Below are positions 16,881-23,071 of a stretch of 45,052 nucleotides of DNA, one piece after another (within the stretch, counting starts at the first letter, position 1; every line of letters starts with the position of its first letter). Where the stretch lies: positions 1 to 45,052 of IMG/VR virus record IMGVR_UViG_3300009034_000073; one strand, written 5' to 3'. A model generated the notes under the pieces. It did no database searches and was not told the DNA's origin. It was given only the letters and a program-made list of their open reading frames with translations. The DNA is from a virus. A program made the translations under genes and the position numbers.

Positions 16881-17276
16881 CTATAGCCAAAAAAATTGTA
16901 TCCCTTTAGCATTCTTGATCCAGATATTTATTTTGCTTAAGAATTCAACTGCAACGTTAGCTTCAAAATTTGATTCATTGAAGCTTTTGATTGCAAGCTC
17001 TATCATGGTGATCTTTTCCGGAAGCGCGAAGTTGAAGCTAAGGGGTGTAAGAGGAACCTGATCTTTGAGCAGAGGAAACTCTTTGTCTTTTTCTGTGTGC
17101 CATTCTATTCTGCCGACTACAGCATCAGGATATTTTTTAAGAAACTCTTTTGCCTTTTCATGCTGAATCACATTCATGTCTATGAAGTCCCCCTCAGTAA
17201 GCCTATCCCTGCTATACATTCCCTTCTGGATAAGTTTGAATTCTTTATTTTGTCTGTTGTTTTGTCTTTTTGCCAT
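16881..17276 (-). CDS. Unknown 131-residue protein
   Basis: The N-terminus is basic and Asn/Gln-rich (MAKRQNNRQNKEFK) and a mixed alpha/beta body follows. No motif is recognised. The ATG stands only seven bases after the -10 box of its own promoter, so a transcript from there would be almost leaderless. Confidence 0.55.
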   Translation of the reverse strand: MAKRQNNRQNKEFKLIQKGMYSRDRLTEGDFIDMNVIQHEKAKEFLKKYPDAVVGRIEWHTEKDKEFPLLKDQVPLTPLSFNFALPEKITMIELAIKSFNESNFEANVAVEFLSKINIWIKNAKGIQFFWL

Positions 17277-17283
17277 TTATACC

Positions 17284-17312
17284 TCTATAAGATTTTCTCT
17301 CGGGACCGTCAA
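17284..17312 (-). promoter_or_regulatory. Early promoter (leftward)
   Basis: On the minus strand TTGACG (17307-17312), 17 bases, then TATAGA (17284-17289). The TGA stop of the upstream gene (17309-17311) lies inside the -35 box. The downstream ATG at 17276 is seven bases from the -10. Confidence 0.75.
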
Positions 17313-17533
17313 GGCTCTATCTCAAGCTCGTAAATATTGCTTCCAGTGTAGTCGTCATTACAATCGTGGAATTCATGCCATTTTTCTTCATCAGCCTTCA
17401 GCTCTTCGTAGTTCTCTCCAGTGTAATCATCAAAGGCTGCCACAGCTTTTTGCTCTTTCCGGAAAATCTTTGTTTCATCTACTACGCCTTGAAACATGCC
17501 GACAAAAAGCCAGAATGTCATATCTTTTCCCAT
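17309..17533 (-). CDS. Small acidic protein with repeated DDYTG motif
   Basis: This 74-residue protein contains DDYTGENYEEL and, 23 residues later, DDYTGSNIYEL, an internal repeat rich in acid and aromatic residues. The N-terminus is hydrophobic (FWLFVGMFQGVV). The ribosome site is GGAG, seven bases before the ATG. The function is unknown; acidic small phage proteins sometimes mimic DNA. Confidence 0.5.
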   Translation of the reverse strand: MGKDMTFWLFVGMFQGVVDETKIFRKEQKAVAAFDDYTGENYEELKADEEKWHEFHDCNDDYTGSNIYELEIEP

Positions 17534-17706
17534 TTTAAGTCTCCTTTATTTTTTCTTTTACTTATTACTTCATTTGTGATCTCTTCAACTTCCATCTTGT
17601 AATCCATGTCGTTTGCCTCATCAGCCACTTCCTTAGCCTTGTCAACAGAATTAGCCTCAACCTCAAAATATAAGGTTTCCTCTCTTTTGATAAGATAGAT
17701 TGTCAT
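17518..17706 (-). CDS. Small protein, unknown
   Basis: This 62-residue protein has a beta-like N-terminus (MTIYLIKREETLYFEVEA) and an acidic helix, then a basic end. AGGAGG stands upstream, formed by the end of the previous gene. It overlaps the next gene by 16 bases. No family is recognised. Confidence 0.5.
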   Translation of the reverse strand: MTIYLIKREETLYFEVEANSVDKAKEVADEANDMDYKMEVEEITNEVISKRKNKGDLKWEKI

Positions 17707-17707
17707 T

Positions 17708-17935
17708 TTATTTATCCTCCTTTGACATTAGATCAGATAGCTTCTCCTGGATATAATTTGTGATTGCTTGATAGATGGTCTCAAAATTATTTATCTTTAA
17801 CAGCTTGCAGTAAAATTTAAAGGTCAGCCCTTCTTGTGGCTCCCAGGAAAAGCCTACTTCATCTTTATTTTCTTCAAACCATTCATCAAGCAAATCTCTT
17901 TGTTTTTTATTCAATGATCGCATTATCTTTTCCAT
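17708..17935 (-). CDS. Small helical protein, unknown
   Basis: This protein is 75 residues from the ATG at 17935, or 71 from the ATG at 17923, which overlaps the previous stop as TAATG and may be the better start. It is helical and acidic at its C-terminus. No motif is recognised. Confidence 0.5.
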   Translation of the reverse strand: MEKIMRSLNKKQRDLLDEWFEENKDEVGFSWEPQEGLTFKFYCKLLKINNFETIYQAITNYIQEKLSDLMSKEDK

Positions 17936-18093
17936 GTGAAGATGTATTTTCTCTTCTGGCCTGTTTTTTTATCTCTTCTTAGATTCCTTTGGTATCGCCA
18001 GTATTCCTTTGCGTAGTCTGGAATCAATTCCCAGATCAACCTACTTGATACAATGATAATAAACAGCCAGAAAAGAATTTCCCATAGGTTCAT
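17923..18093 (-). CDS. 56-residue membrane protein
   Basis: The protein has one hydrophobic segment at the N-terminus (LWEILFWLFIIIVSSRLIW) and a basic C-terminal half. The ATG at 18093 has AGGAGGG six bases upstream and overlaps the previous stop as ATGA. It is probably a small inner-membrane protein made early in infection. The function is unknown. Confidence 0.6.
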   Translation of the reverse strand: MNLWEILFWLFIIIVSSRLIWELIPDYAKEYWRYQRNLRRDKKTGQKRKYIFTWKR

Positions 18094-18239
18094 TTTTTGC
18101 CCTCCTGTTTTTTATTCAATGCGCCTTCGAGAAGATCAAGAAAAAAGATTCTTCTCTTGTTTGTCCTCTTGACGCTCTTCCTGGAATCTCTCAGGAAGTG
18201 GCGAAGATACTTTTCGTCATGGTCTTTTAGCTTTGCCAA
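18090..18239 (-). CDS. 49-residue basic protein (TTG start)
   Basis: I place the start at TTG 18239 because GAGGAGG lies five bases upstream. The longer in-frame ORF would overlap the better-supported gene at 18250-18462. The protein is very basic (KSVKRTNKRR) with a short hydrophobic patch (IFFLDLLEG). It could bind nucleic acid. No family is recognised. Confidence 0.5.
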   Translation of the reverse strand: MAKLKDHDEKYLRHFLRDSRKSVKRTNKRRIFFLDLLEGALNKKQEGKK

Positions 18240-18249
18240 TTTAACCTCC

Positions 18250-18462
18250 TCAGAATAGGCTTTGTTGATCGTCTCCGAAGCCTGGCTCCGGGTCTTTGTA
18301 GCAAAGAGGAATATGATTCTTTTCTTGCCAGCCTTTATACTTCCTGTAGAAGTGCAGGCCTCCACACTCAATGCAAAACTCCTGGAAGAAGCAATACAGC
18401 TTTGTCAGGATATTTCTTACTGGTCTTATTTCTGGTCTATCCATTTTAGATGTGCTCTCCAT
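18250..18462 (-). CDS. Small Cys-rich protein
   Basis: This 70-residue protein contains CIECGGLHFYRK and further Cys that could form a metal site. Two starts are possible: ATG 18462, which overlaps the DUF2958 gene by 17 bases, or ATG 18444 just after its stop. No function can be assigned. Confidence 0.5.
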   Translation of the reverse strand: MESTSKMDRPEIRPVRNILTKLYCFFQEFCIECGGLHFYRKYKGWQEKNHIPLCYKDPEPGFGDDQQSLF

Positions 18463-18766
18463 TGTTCAACCTGTCCCAGATTTCTTTTGCTGGCTTAGGA
18501 GTAAAATATAAATCTCTTTCAATGCCGATGCCAAGCGGGCCGCGATAAGACGATAGCTCAGATAATAAAAAAGAGCCCATTTCAATCTCATGACCTTTGA
18601 CGATTCCCCAAAGATAATTAGGATCATCGGGATCTTGATTCATCAAATACCATGTGAAGCTTCCGCAAGGATCGAAGAATTTTGCGACTACATTTTGAGT
18701 CATATCCGATCCTCTAGGAAATTGCTTCTGTGCCTTTTTTGTGATTGCTTTTGTCATTAGCATCAT
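18446..18766 (-). CDS. DUF2958 family protein
   Basis: This 106-residue protein matches DUF2958: VVAKFFDPCGSFTWYL, then GIVKGHEIEMGSFLLSEL, and a GIERDLYFTPKP end. The family is common on plasmids and phages and has no settled function. Its ribosome site is GAGGTGA. It is the first gene after an early promoter. Confidence 0.8.
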   Translation of the reverse strand: MMLMTKAITKKAQKQFPRGSDMTQNVVAKFFDPCGSFTWYLMNQDPDDPNYLWGIVKGHEIEMGSFLLSELSSYRGPLGIGIERDLYFTPKPAKEIWDRLNNGEHI

Positions 18767-18782
18767 GATTCACCTCTCATAG

Positions 18783-18811
18783 TCTATAAGAGAATTACGT
18801 GATCTCGTCAA
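18783..18811 (-). promoter_or_regulatory. Early promoter (leftward)
   Basis: On the minus strand TTGACG (18806-18811), 17 bases, then TATAGA (18783-18788) in the TCTTAT context. It lies between the gene ending at 18829 and DUF2958, and leaves a short leader with GAGAGGTGA. Confidence 0.8.
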
Positions 18812-18828
18812 GCTCACCCGGGACCCGA

Positions 18829-19020
18829 TTATAATGGCATAATAATTTCAACAGCACTGATCGTATCTGCTTCCTGGATATTGTAGAATTCAAGGACAAC
18901 ATCAACGCCTAGACTGTAGCTTGTACCACACGCATAAACTTTGCCATGCTCAGTACAACAGAAGTAAATCCAGAAACTATTTAAGATTTTGAATGCTTCT
19001 GAATCTTTGAATCTTTTCAT
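18829..19020 (-). CDS. Small protein, unknown
   Basis: This 63-residue protein has two adjacent Cys (FCCTEHGKVYACG) and a hydrophobic C-terminus. The ribosome site is GAGGTGA. It may bind metal. No family is recognised. Confidence 0.5.
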   Translation of the reverse strand: MKRFKDSEAFKILNSFWIYFCCTEHGKVYACGTSYSLGVDVVLEFYNIQEADTISAVEIIMPL

Positions 19021-19029
19021 TGTTTCACC

Positions 19030-19233
19030 TCACTTTAAAATGTAACCCAGGTCTAGGTCTCCCTGGTCTACTGCCATCAATAACTTCTCAACAATGACCT
19101 TTCCTTCCTGGATTTCTCGCCTTGCGTTCTCACTGGTTTCTAGATGACCTTCAAAGTTATGGAGTAAATCCCAAACCATCTCGAGCCTCTGTCTAACCAG
19201 TGCCTTTGGTAAATATTTCTTGTCCTTTGCCAT
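19030..19233 (-). CDS. Small helical protein, unknown
   Basis: This 67-residue protein is nearly all helical and acidic at the C-terminus. It starts MAKDKKY, like the protein at 14970-15182. The ribosome site is GAGGTGA. The function is unknown. Confidence 0.5.
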   Translation of the reverse strand: MAKDKKYLPKALVRQRLEMVWDLLHNFEGHLETSENARREIQEGKVIVEKLLMAVDQGDLDLGYILK

Positions 19234-19236
19234 GTC

Positions 19237-19380
19237 TCACCTCTTAAATTTGATTTCATACTGATCTTTCTTACTGGGAGGAATGCGCTTCTTCGCACCC
19301 CTCAAAGTTCCCTGATAAACAATCTTATCAGGCCAATCCTTAAACTTCTTGATTAGAGTAGCGGTCTTGTTCTTGTTCAT
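19237..19380 (-). CDS. 47-residue basic protein
   Basis: The ATG at 19380 has GAGGTGAAG a few bases upstream. The protein is rich in Lys and Arg (GAKKRIPPSKKD) and ends in a TGA two bases before the next ribosome site. It fills the only gap between the RadC-like gene and its neighbour. It may bind nucleic acid. Confidence 0.55.
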   Translation of the reverse strand: MNKNKTATLIKKFKDWPDKIVYQGTLRGAKKRIPPSKKDQYEIKFKR

Positions 19381-19389
19381 GCCTTCACC

Positions 19390-19845
19390 TCATAACAAGT
19401 CAGGGAGCTTTCCGTAGTCCATCTCATACTGTGCCAGGACTCCATCATCAGCGTAGGAGTAGTAACCAGCATTCCCAATGATTACGTGATCTAGGAATGG
19501 TATCTGTAGGTTGATCGCAGCTTTCAAGATTTCCTTGGTTATTTGATTATCCGCCTCTGATGGAGTGCAATCTCCGCTCGGATGGTTATGAACGCAGATT
19601 ATGCTTGAGGCATTCGCTAACAGAGCACCCCTGAAAAGCTCTTTGATGTAGACGGCTGAGGTATCAACAGCGCCTATCGAGTGGAGCTCACAGTCAACAA
19701 CATGATTCTTAGCCGTCATATACATCACCATAAACATTTCCCTGTCGGCTTTCGAGTATTCCTTCATCTTCTCATACACATCAGCAGAAGAAGAAAACTG
19801 AAAGTCATACAGAGGTTTCTTGGTTTCGTTAATCCTCAATTTCAT
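19390..19845 (-). CDS. RadC-type JAMM-domain protein
   Basis: This 151-residue protein has the JAMM metal site of the RadC family: Glu36, then HNHPSG (86-91) and Asp99 in PSEAD. It lacks the N-terminal helix-hairpin-helix part of full RadC, so it is the catalytic domain alone. Such proteins are frequent in phages and mobile elements. The family is secure, but despite the name a repair role is not established; a peptidase or isopeptidase activity is possible. It is the first gene of the leftward arm, so it is likely expressed early. Confidence 0.85.
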   Translation of the reverse strand: MKLRINETKKPLYDFQFSSSADVYEKMKEYSKADREMFMVMYMTAKNHVVDCELHSIGAVDTSAVYIKELFRGALLANASSIICVHNHPSGDCTPSEADNQITKEILKAAINLQIPFLDHVIIGNAGYYSYADDGVLAQYEMDYGKLPDLL

Positions 19846-19861
19846 GATTTCACCTCACCCC

Positions 19862-19890
19862 TCAATAAGAGAAACGAGAACAAATGTCAA
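19862..19890 (-). promoter_or_regulatory. Leftward early promoter, first of the arm
   Basis: On the minus strand TTGACA (19885-19890), 17 bases, then TATTGA (19862-19867) in the TCTTAT context. A leader follows with GAGGTGA before the RadC-like ATG at 19845. Confidence 0.8.
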
Positions 19891-20311
19891 GAGATGACTT
19901 GAACACGTAACCGACTCCCCAGGCGCAAGAGAACGGTAGTTAAGAGCATATACTCTGATTACACCTAGAAAGATAAAAGTTATTTCCTAAACACAAAGTT
20001 TATAGCTTAGATCATCAGACCTTACATCAAGTAACCGATAAGGCTATTACATACCTAAACAACAATATTTTCCCCTAGAAGTAAACAAAGTTATAGAACA
20101 ACACAAGGTATTACGCTATTACGTAATAGAACATACAGATATATCTAAGTAATACCTAGAGCGTGTGCGTGCGTGTGGGGTCAACAGAGGAAGGAACAAG
20201 GAAGGGGTATGGGAATAGCTGACTTTTTTGGGTTTCATCAAATACTACCCATCTCGCTAACATTTTGGTAAAAATTCTTATTAAAAACTCTTTTAAGGTT
20301 TTCCTGTAGAT
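19891..20311 (+). other. Divergent, gene-free control region
   Basis: About 420 AT-rich bases separate the two early arms, and I see no credible gene on either strand. The centre holds nested palindromes. The motif TATTAC or its complement recurs near 20047, 20109, 20117 and 20149. A run alternating GT and GC lies at about 20162-20177. The layout suits regulator binding sites, a replication origin, or both. The O-like initiator gene lies elsewhere (12074-12664), so an origin there is equally possible. Confidence 0.4.
20106..20157. repeat. Nested palindromes
   Basis: An outer inverted repeat AGGTATTAC/GTAATACCT (20106-20114 and 20149-20157) encloses two perfect palindromes, CTATTACGTAATAG (20116-20129) and AGATATATCT (20137-20146). 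The symmetry suggests binding by dimeric proteins. Confidence 0.65.
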
Positions 20312-20340
20312 TTGACACAGGAACGGAAAACTCTTATAGG
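20312..20340 (+). promoter_or_regulatory. Rightward early promoter, first of the arm
   Basis: TTGACA (20312-20317), 17 bases, TATAGG (20335-20340), in the TCTTAT context. Eight bases separate the -10 from the first ATG (20349), and the GAGG ribosome site is in that gap. Confidence 0.8.
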
Positions 20341-20348
20341 GAGGTAGA

Positions 20349-20462
20349 ATGTTTTGTCCAAGATGTAAGAGTGATGATACTGAGTTTGTGAAGGTTGGGA
20401 GGAAAAGAGTTAAATACTGGTGTTTCAAATGTGGCAAACCTTTTTATAGGAAGAAGAAATAG
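20349..20462 (+). CDS. 37-residue zinc-ribbon microprotein
   Basis: Two CxxC pairs (CPRC, CFKC) about 20 residues apart define a minimal zinc ribbon with a basic C-terminus (FYRKKK). It is the first gene of the rightward early arm. The ribosome site GGAGG sits right after the promoter. It may bind nucleic acid or host RNA polymerase; this is inference. Confidence 0.6.
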   Translation: MFCPRCKSDDTEFVKVGRKRVKYWCFKCGKPFYRKKK

Positions 20463-20464
20463 CG

Positions 20465-20683
20465 ATGAGAGAAGTTTGGTATGCTGAAGAGAAGAAAAGG
20501 GGAGGGGTAACAAAATTCTATTTTCAGAAAGTTCCTTTCTTTTTTTTAAAGCATGTAGAGCAGCTAAAATCTGTTTATGATCAAAATATGGTTTTTGGAG
20601 GCTTTGTTAGTGTTGGACAGTTGCGAATCTGGGCTAGATTTTTCCTATGGATAAAAAGGGTCTCTGCGATTAAGGTGTGGTGA
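20465..20683 (+). CDS. Small protein, unknown
   Basis: This 72-residue protein is rich in Phe, Lys and Val, with a hydrophobic stretch (VSVGQLRIWARFFLWI) near the C-terminus. It overlaps the next gene as TGATG. No family is recognised. Confidence 0.45.
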   Translation: MREVWYAEEKKRGGVTKFYFQKVPFFFLKHVEQLKSVYDQNMVFGGFVSVGQLRIWARFFLWIKRVSAIKVW

Positions 20684-20895
20684 TGGCCAAGATCATTTGG
20701 AAGAAAAATAAGGATAATGTCTTTTTTGGGATAGGTGCGCCATTTTTTATTATATTCCAGGATTTTATCACAGGAAAATGGAACCTTGAGGTTCGATATA
20801 AATTCAAAAAAACATACACTACGATTGAATTAGATAGTATTGAAGAATGCAAAACTCGAGCCGAAGAGTTTCGTGAGGTTGCAGAGAGAGGGTGA
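20683..20895 (+). CDS. Small protein, unknown
   Basis: This 70-residue protein starts at ATG 20683 in a TGATG overlap. It has a beta-rich centre and an acidic helix at the end (SIEECKTRAEEFREVAE). It overlaps the next gene as TGATG. The function is unknown. Confidence 0.5.
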   Translation: MAKIIWKKNKDNVFFGIGAPFFIIFQDFITGKWNLEVRYKFKKTYTTIELDSIEECKTRAEEFREVAERG

Positions 20896-21083
20896 TGGTA
20901 AATAGGTGTTTTTTCTGTAACTCAGAGAAGATTAGGATTTATGGAGTTGGTATATCTTTGAGCATGGCTGGAGATGATTATAATTTTTGTTCTGATTGTC
21001 TTAAAGATATGAGCGCTGATGAATTTTGGAAAAAGATGTTTGAAAAACAGAATTTATTATATCCTCCTAAATTGATAAGTTGA
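20895..21083 (+). CDS. Zinc-ribbon-like small protein
   Basis: This 62-residue protein has two CxxC pairs (CFFC, CSDC) framing a ~25-residue loop, then a helix. It resembles small treble-clef or ribbon proteins of phages. It overlaps the next gene as TGATG. The function is unknown. Confidence 0.55.
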   Translation: MVNRCFFCNSEKIRIYGVGISLSMAGDDYNFCSDCLKDMSADEFWKKMFEKQNLLYPPKLIS

Positions 21084-21280
21084 TGAAGATAATTGACCTT
21101 ACAAAATTTGAGCCGGTGGTTATTGGGGGGACGAGAGAAAAGTGGCTATTCCAGTGTGATAGCTGTGGCTATCTTGCTTTTTTTGTTCTTTGGAAGGGGA
21201 GTGGAATGTCTACCGGCTGTGAAAGATGCGGTGGCGACATGGAGCGGAAAACTAAGGTTATGGAAGAGGCGAAGGTTTGA
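21083..21280 (+). CDS. Zinc-ribbon-like small protein
   Basis: This 65-residue protein has two CxxC pairs (CDSC, CERC) with Gly after each, the zinc-knuckle form. Its TGA stop lies inside the -35 box of the next promoter. The function is unknown. Confidence 0.55.
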   Translation: MKIIDLTKFEPVVIGGTREKWLFQCDSCGYLAFFVLWKGSGMSTGCERCGGDMERKTKVMEEAKV

Positions 21281-21305
21281 CAAAAGTGGAGGGAATTCTT
21301 ATAGG
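21277..21305 (+). promoter_or_regulatory. Rightward early promoter
   Basis: TTGACA (21277-21282), 17 bases, TATAGG (21300-21305), TCTTAT context. The -35 contains the stop codon of the previous gene. Only five bases (GAGTG) separate the -10 from the ATG at 21311, so its transcript would be leaderless or nearly so. Confidence 0.8.
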
Positions 21306-21310
21306 GAGTG

Positions 21311-21490
21311 ATGGCTAAGAAAAGTAAATATAAAGTACACCTGATAACTAGTTCACCTAAATCTGCTTGTGGCATAATTTATCCTATAGCGCAGAGTCAA
21401 TTTCTTAAGTACGTTGACTGTAAGCGCTGTTTAGTTTCCCATGAATACGAAAGAGAGAAGCGGATAGAAGGTTTTATGGAGAAGCGATGA
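21311..21490 (+). CDS. Small Cys-containing protein
   Basis: This 59-residue basic protein contains CKRC and one more Cys (residue 20). It overlaps the next gene as ATGA. It is first after a promoter that leaves it almost no leader. The function is unknown. Confidence 0.5.
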   Translation: MAKKSKYKVHLITSSPKSACGIIYPIAQSQFLKYVDCKRCLVSHEYEREKRIEGFMEKR

Positions 21491-21636
21491 AGGAAAGATG
21501 TCAGCGTTTGATTGGGAGGAAGAAAAAGCTTAGAAGATGTAAAAATTATGGTCATATAAACTACTATGGAGCTATTTATTGTTATATCCATTTTAAAAAT
21601 AAGAAACATGGCACTTGTTCTGTATCTGGAGGATAA
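21487..21636 (+). CDS. 49-residue Cys/His-rich basic protein
   Basis: The protein has four Cys and several His (RCQRL, RRCKNYGH, YCYIH) in a pattern that could bind zinc or a cluster. Its ATG overlaps the previous stop and its TAA overlaps the next ATG. It sits directly before the radical SAM gene and might serve it, but nothing proves that. Confidence 0.5.
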   Translation: MKERCQRLIGRKKKLRRCKNYGHINYYGAIYCYIHFKNKKHGTCSVSGG

Positions 21637-22448
21637 TGAGAATAGCCAGGGTTTTCCTAAAAAAAACTTCGATGTCTCCGGATGATGGGGATTGTTATTT
21701 TCGGATTCCCGATCTTTTCACTCCAGCATACGATGAAGTACATATTTCTGTAACCTTCACCTGGGACCTGGAGAAGCTTCCGTTTTTTGTGGATCAGTGG
21801 CAAAAGGTAGCTCCTGTAAAAATTGGTGGACCGGCCGTTGATGGCGAAGGTGGCGAATTCGAGCCTGGCATGTATCTTCGCCCTGGCGTTACTGTGACCT
21901 CTCGTGGCTGTCCGAGTAGGTGTCCCTGGTGTTTTGTGAAAACCCCCTTGAGAGAGCTGGAGATAGAGCCTGGTAATAATATTATCGACAACAACCTGCT
22001 GGCCTGCTCTAATTCTCACCTGGACAAGGTTTTCTCTATGCTATCACACGAAAAGGATATAATTTTTTCCGGTGGTTTAGATGTATCCAGAATAACAGAT
22101 AAAATTGCCTTAAGGCTTCGCGGTTTGAGATTGAAGCGTCTTTATATCGCCTACGATCACCCGGACCGGCTTAATGATTTTAGGCGTGGTATACGCAGGC
22201 TTCTTAAATATTTGCAGCGCAGCTATATTTACTGCTACGTTCTGATCGGCTTTCATGGCGATTCGCTTGTGGCTGCCGAAGATAGATTAAAGCTTGTCTG
22301 GTCTTATGGAGCCATGCCTTTTGCCATGCGCTACAGGACCCCGGCAAATACTTGGAAGGGAACGTTTCTTTTCCCGGGCCGAGAGTGGAATCTTCTCACA
22401 AAAAAATATACCAGACCGGCTATAGCCAGGAAGCTATTGACGGATTGA
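21636..22448 (+). CDS. Radical SAM family enzyme
   Basis: This 270-residue protein has the radical SAM cluster motif CxxxCxxC at Cys92, Cys96 and Cys99 (GCPSRCPWC). Conserved blocks PGNNIIDNNLLACS and FSGGLD follow, and a C-terminal YVLIGFHGD segment matches the rest of the barrel. It should hold a 4Fe-4S cluster and split S-adenosylmethionine. Related proteins occur in other phages without a known substrate. The start is ATG 21636 with GGAGG upstream, in a TAATG overlap. It shares the promoter of the two small genes before it. A DNA- or protein-modifying role is possible. Confidence 0.8.
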   Translation: MRIARVFLKKTSMSPDDGDCYFRIPDLFTPAYDEVHISVTFTWDLEKLPFFVDQWQKVAPVKIGGPAVDGEGGEFEPGMYLRPGVTVTSRGCPSRCPWCFVKTPLRELEIEPGNNIIDNNLLACSNSHLDKVFSMLSHEKDIIFSGGLDVSRITDKIALRLRGLRLKRLYIAYDHPDRLNDFRRGIRRLLKYLQRSYIYCYVLIGFHGDSLVAAEDRLKLVWSYGAMPFAMRYRTPANTWKGTFLFPGREWNLLTKKYTRPAIARKLLTD

Positions 22449-22465
22449 TCCAAAATTCTTATAGA
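22437..22465 (+). promoter_or_regulatory. Rightward early promoter
   Basis: TTGACG (22437-22442), 17 bases, TATAGA (22460-22465), TCTTAT context. It lies across the last codons of the radical SAM gene, five bases before the ATG at 22471. Confidence 0.8.
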
Positions 22466-22470
22466 GAGTG

Positions 22471-22611
22471 ATGGAACAAACATTTGCAGCAATCGGCATT
22501 GTCCTTATAATCTTAGCCTTTATCTGCCTTGTGTTGATCGCTATGGCAGGAAGGACCCTTGATAGTATTTTAGATGTTCTCAAGGAAATTCTGTTTTATC
22601 TAAAGAAATAA
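22471..22611 (+). CDS. 46-residue membrane protein
   Basis: The protein has one long hydrophobic helix (about residues 5-27) and a short amphipathic tail. It starts five bases after a promoter -10 box and overlaps the next gene as TAATG. It is probably a small inner-membrane protein expressed early. The function is unknown. Confidence 0.55.
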   Translation: MEQTFAAIGIVLIILAFICLVLIAMAGRTLDSILDVLKEILFYLKK

Positions 22612-22775
22612 TGGTGAATAATTATATTTGCGTATGCGGATACCTTAAATTTCTAGTTCATGAGGATGGCACTATTTCCTGCGCACGTTGCGGAAGGCAA
22701 TATACACCTAAGCCGAAAGAGAATGCACAGGCTTTTAATAAAAGGGTAAGGAAAAAGGAGGATAGAAAAAAATGA
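22611..22775 (+). CDS. 54-residue zinc-ribbon microprotein
   Basis: Two CxC/CxxC pairs (CVCG, CARCG) make a zinc ribbon, and the C-terminus is strongly basic (RVRKKEDRKK). It overlaps the GroES gene as ATGA, and its last codons carry the GroES ribosome site (AAGGAGG). The function is unknown. Confidence 0.55.
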   Translation: MVNNYICVCGYLKFLVHEDGTISCARCGRQYTPKPKENAQAFNKRVRKKEDRKK

Positions 22776-23071
22776 AAATCACACCACTATACGACAGGGT
22801 ACTTCTAGAAAGGCTGGAGGAGCCACCTCCTGCTGATAGCAGGGTAATCATTCCGGACTCTGCCAAAGAACCTCCGCTTCAAGCTGAAGTTATCGCGGTA
22901 GGAGCCGGACGCATTGAAGGTGGGAGGCTTATTCCTCTTCTTCTTAAAAAGGGAGACATAGTTCTCATCGGTAAATTTGCTGGCACAGAAGTCATGATCC
23001 GAGATGAAGAGTATCTCATTGTTAGAGAAGAGGAAGTCCTTGCAAAAATCTCTAAGGGCAAAGTGAAGTGA
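22772..23071 (+). CDS. groES: GroES-type co-chaperonin
   Basis: This 99-residue protein is a full-length Cpn10: ITPLYDRVLLERLEE at the start, VIIPDSAKE, the mobile loop region, AVGAGR, and KFAGTEVMIRDEEYLIVREE at the end. Phage co-chaperonins such as T4 Gp31 replace host GroES on host GroEL to fold large capsid proteins. The phage has no GroEL, so it must use the host one. The length and motifs are typical, and I see no truncation. Confidence 0.92.
   Translation: MKITPLYDRVLLERLEEPPPADSRVIIPDSAKEPPLQAEVIAVGAGRIEGGRLIPLLLKKGDIVLIGKFAGTEVMIRDEEYLIVREEEVLAKISKGKVK

Noticed and set aside
20156-20437. 93-codon frame on the minus strand over the rightward promoter
   Set aside because: It runs against the early genes, covers the promoter and the zinc-ribbon gene 20349-20462, and its composition is poor.
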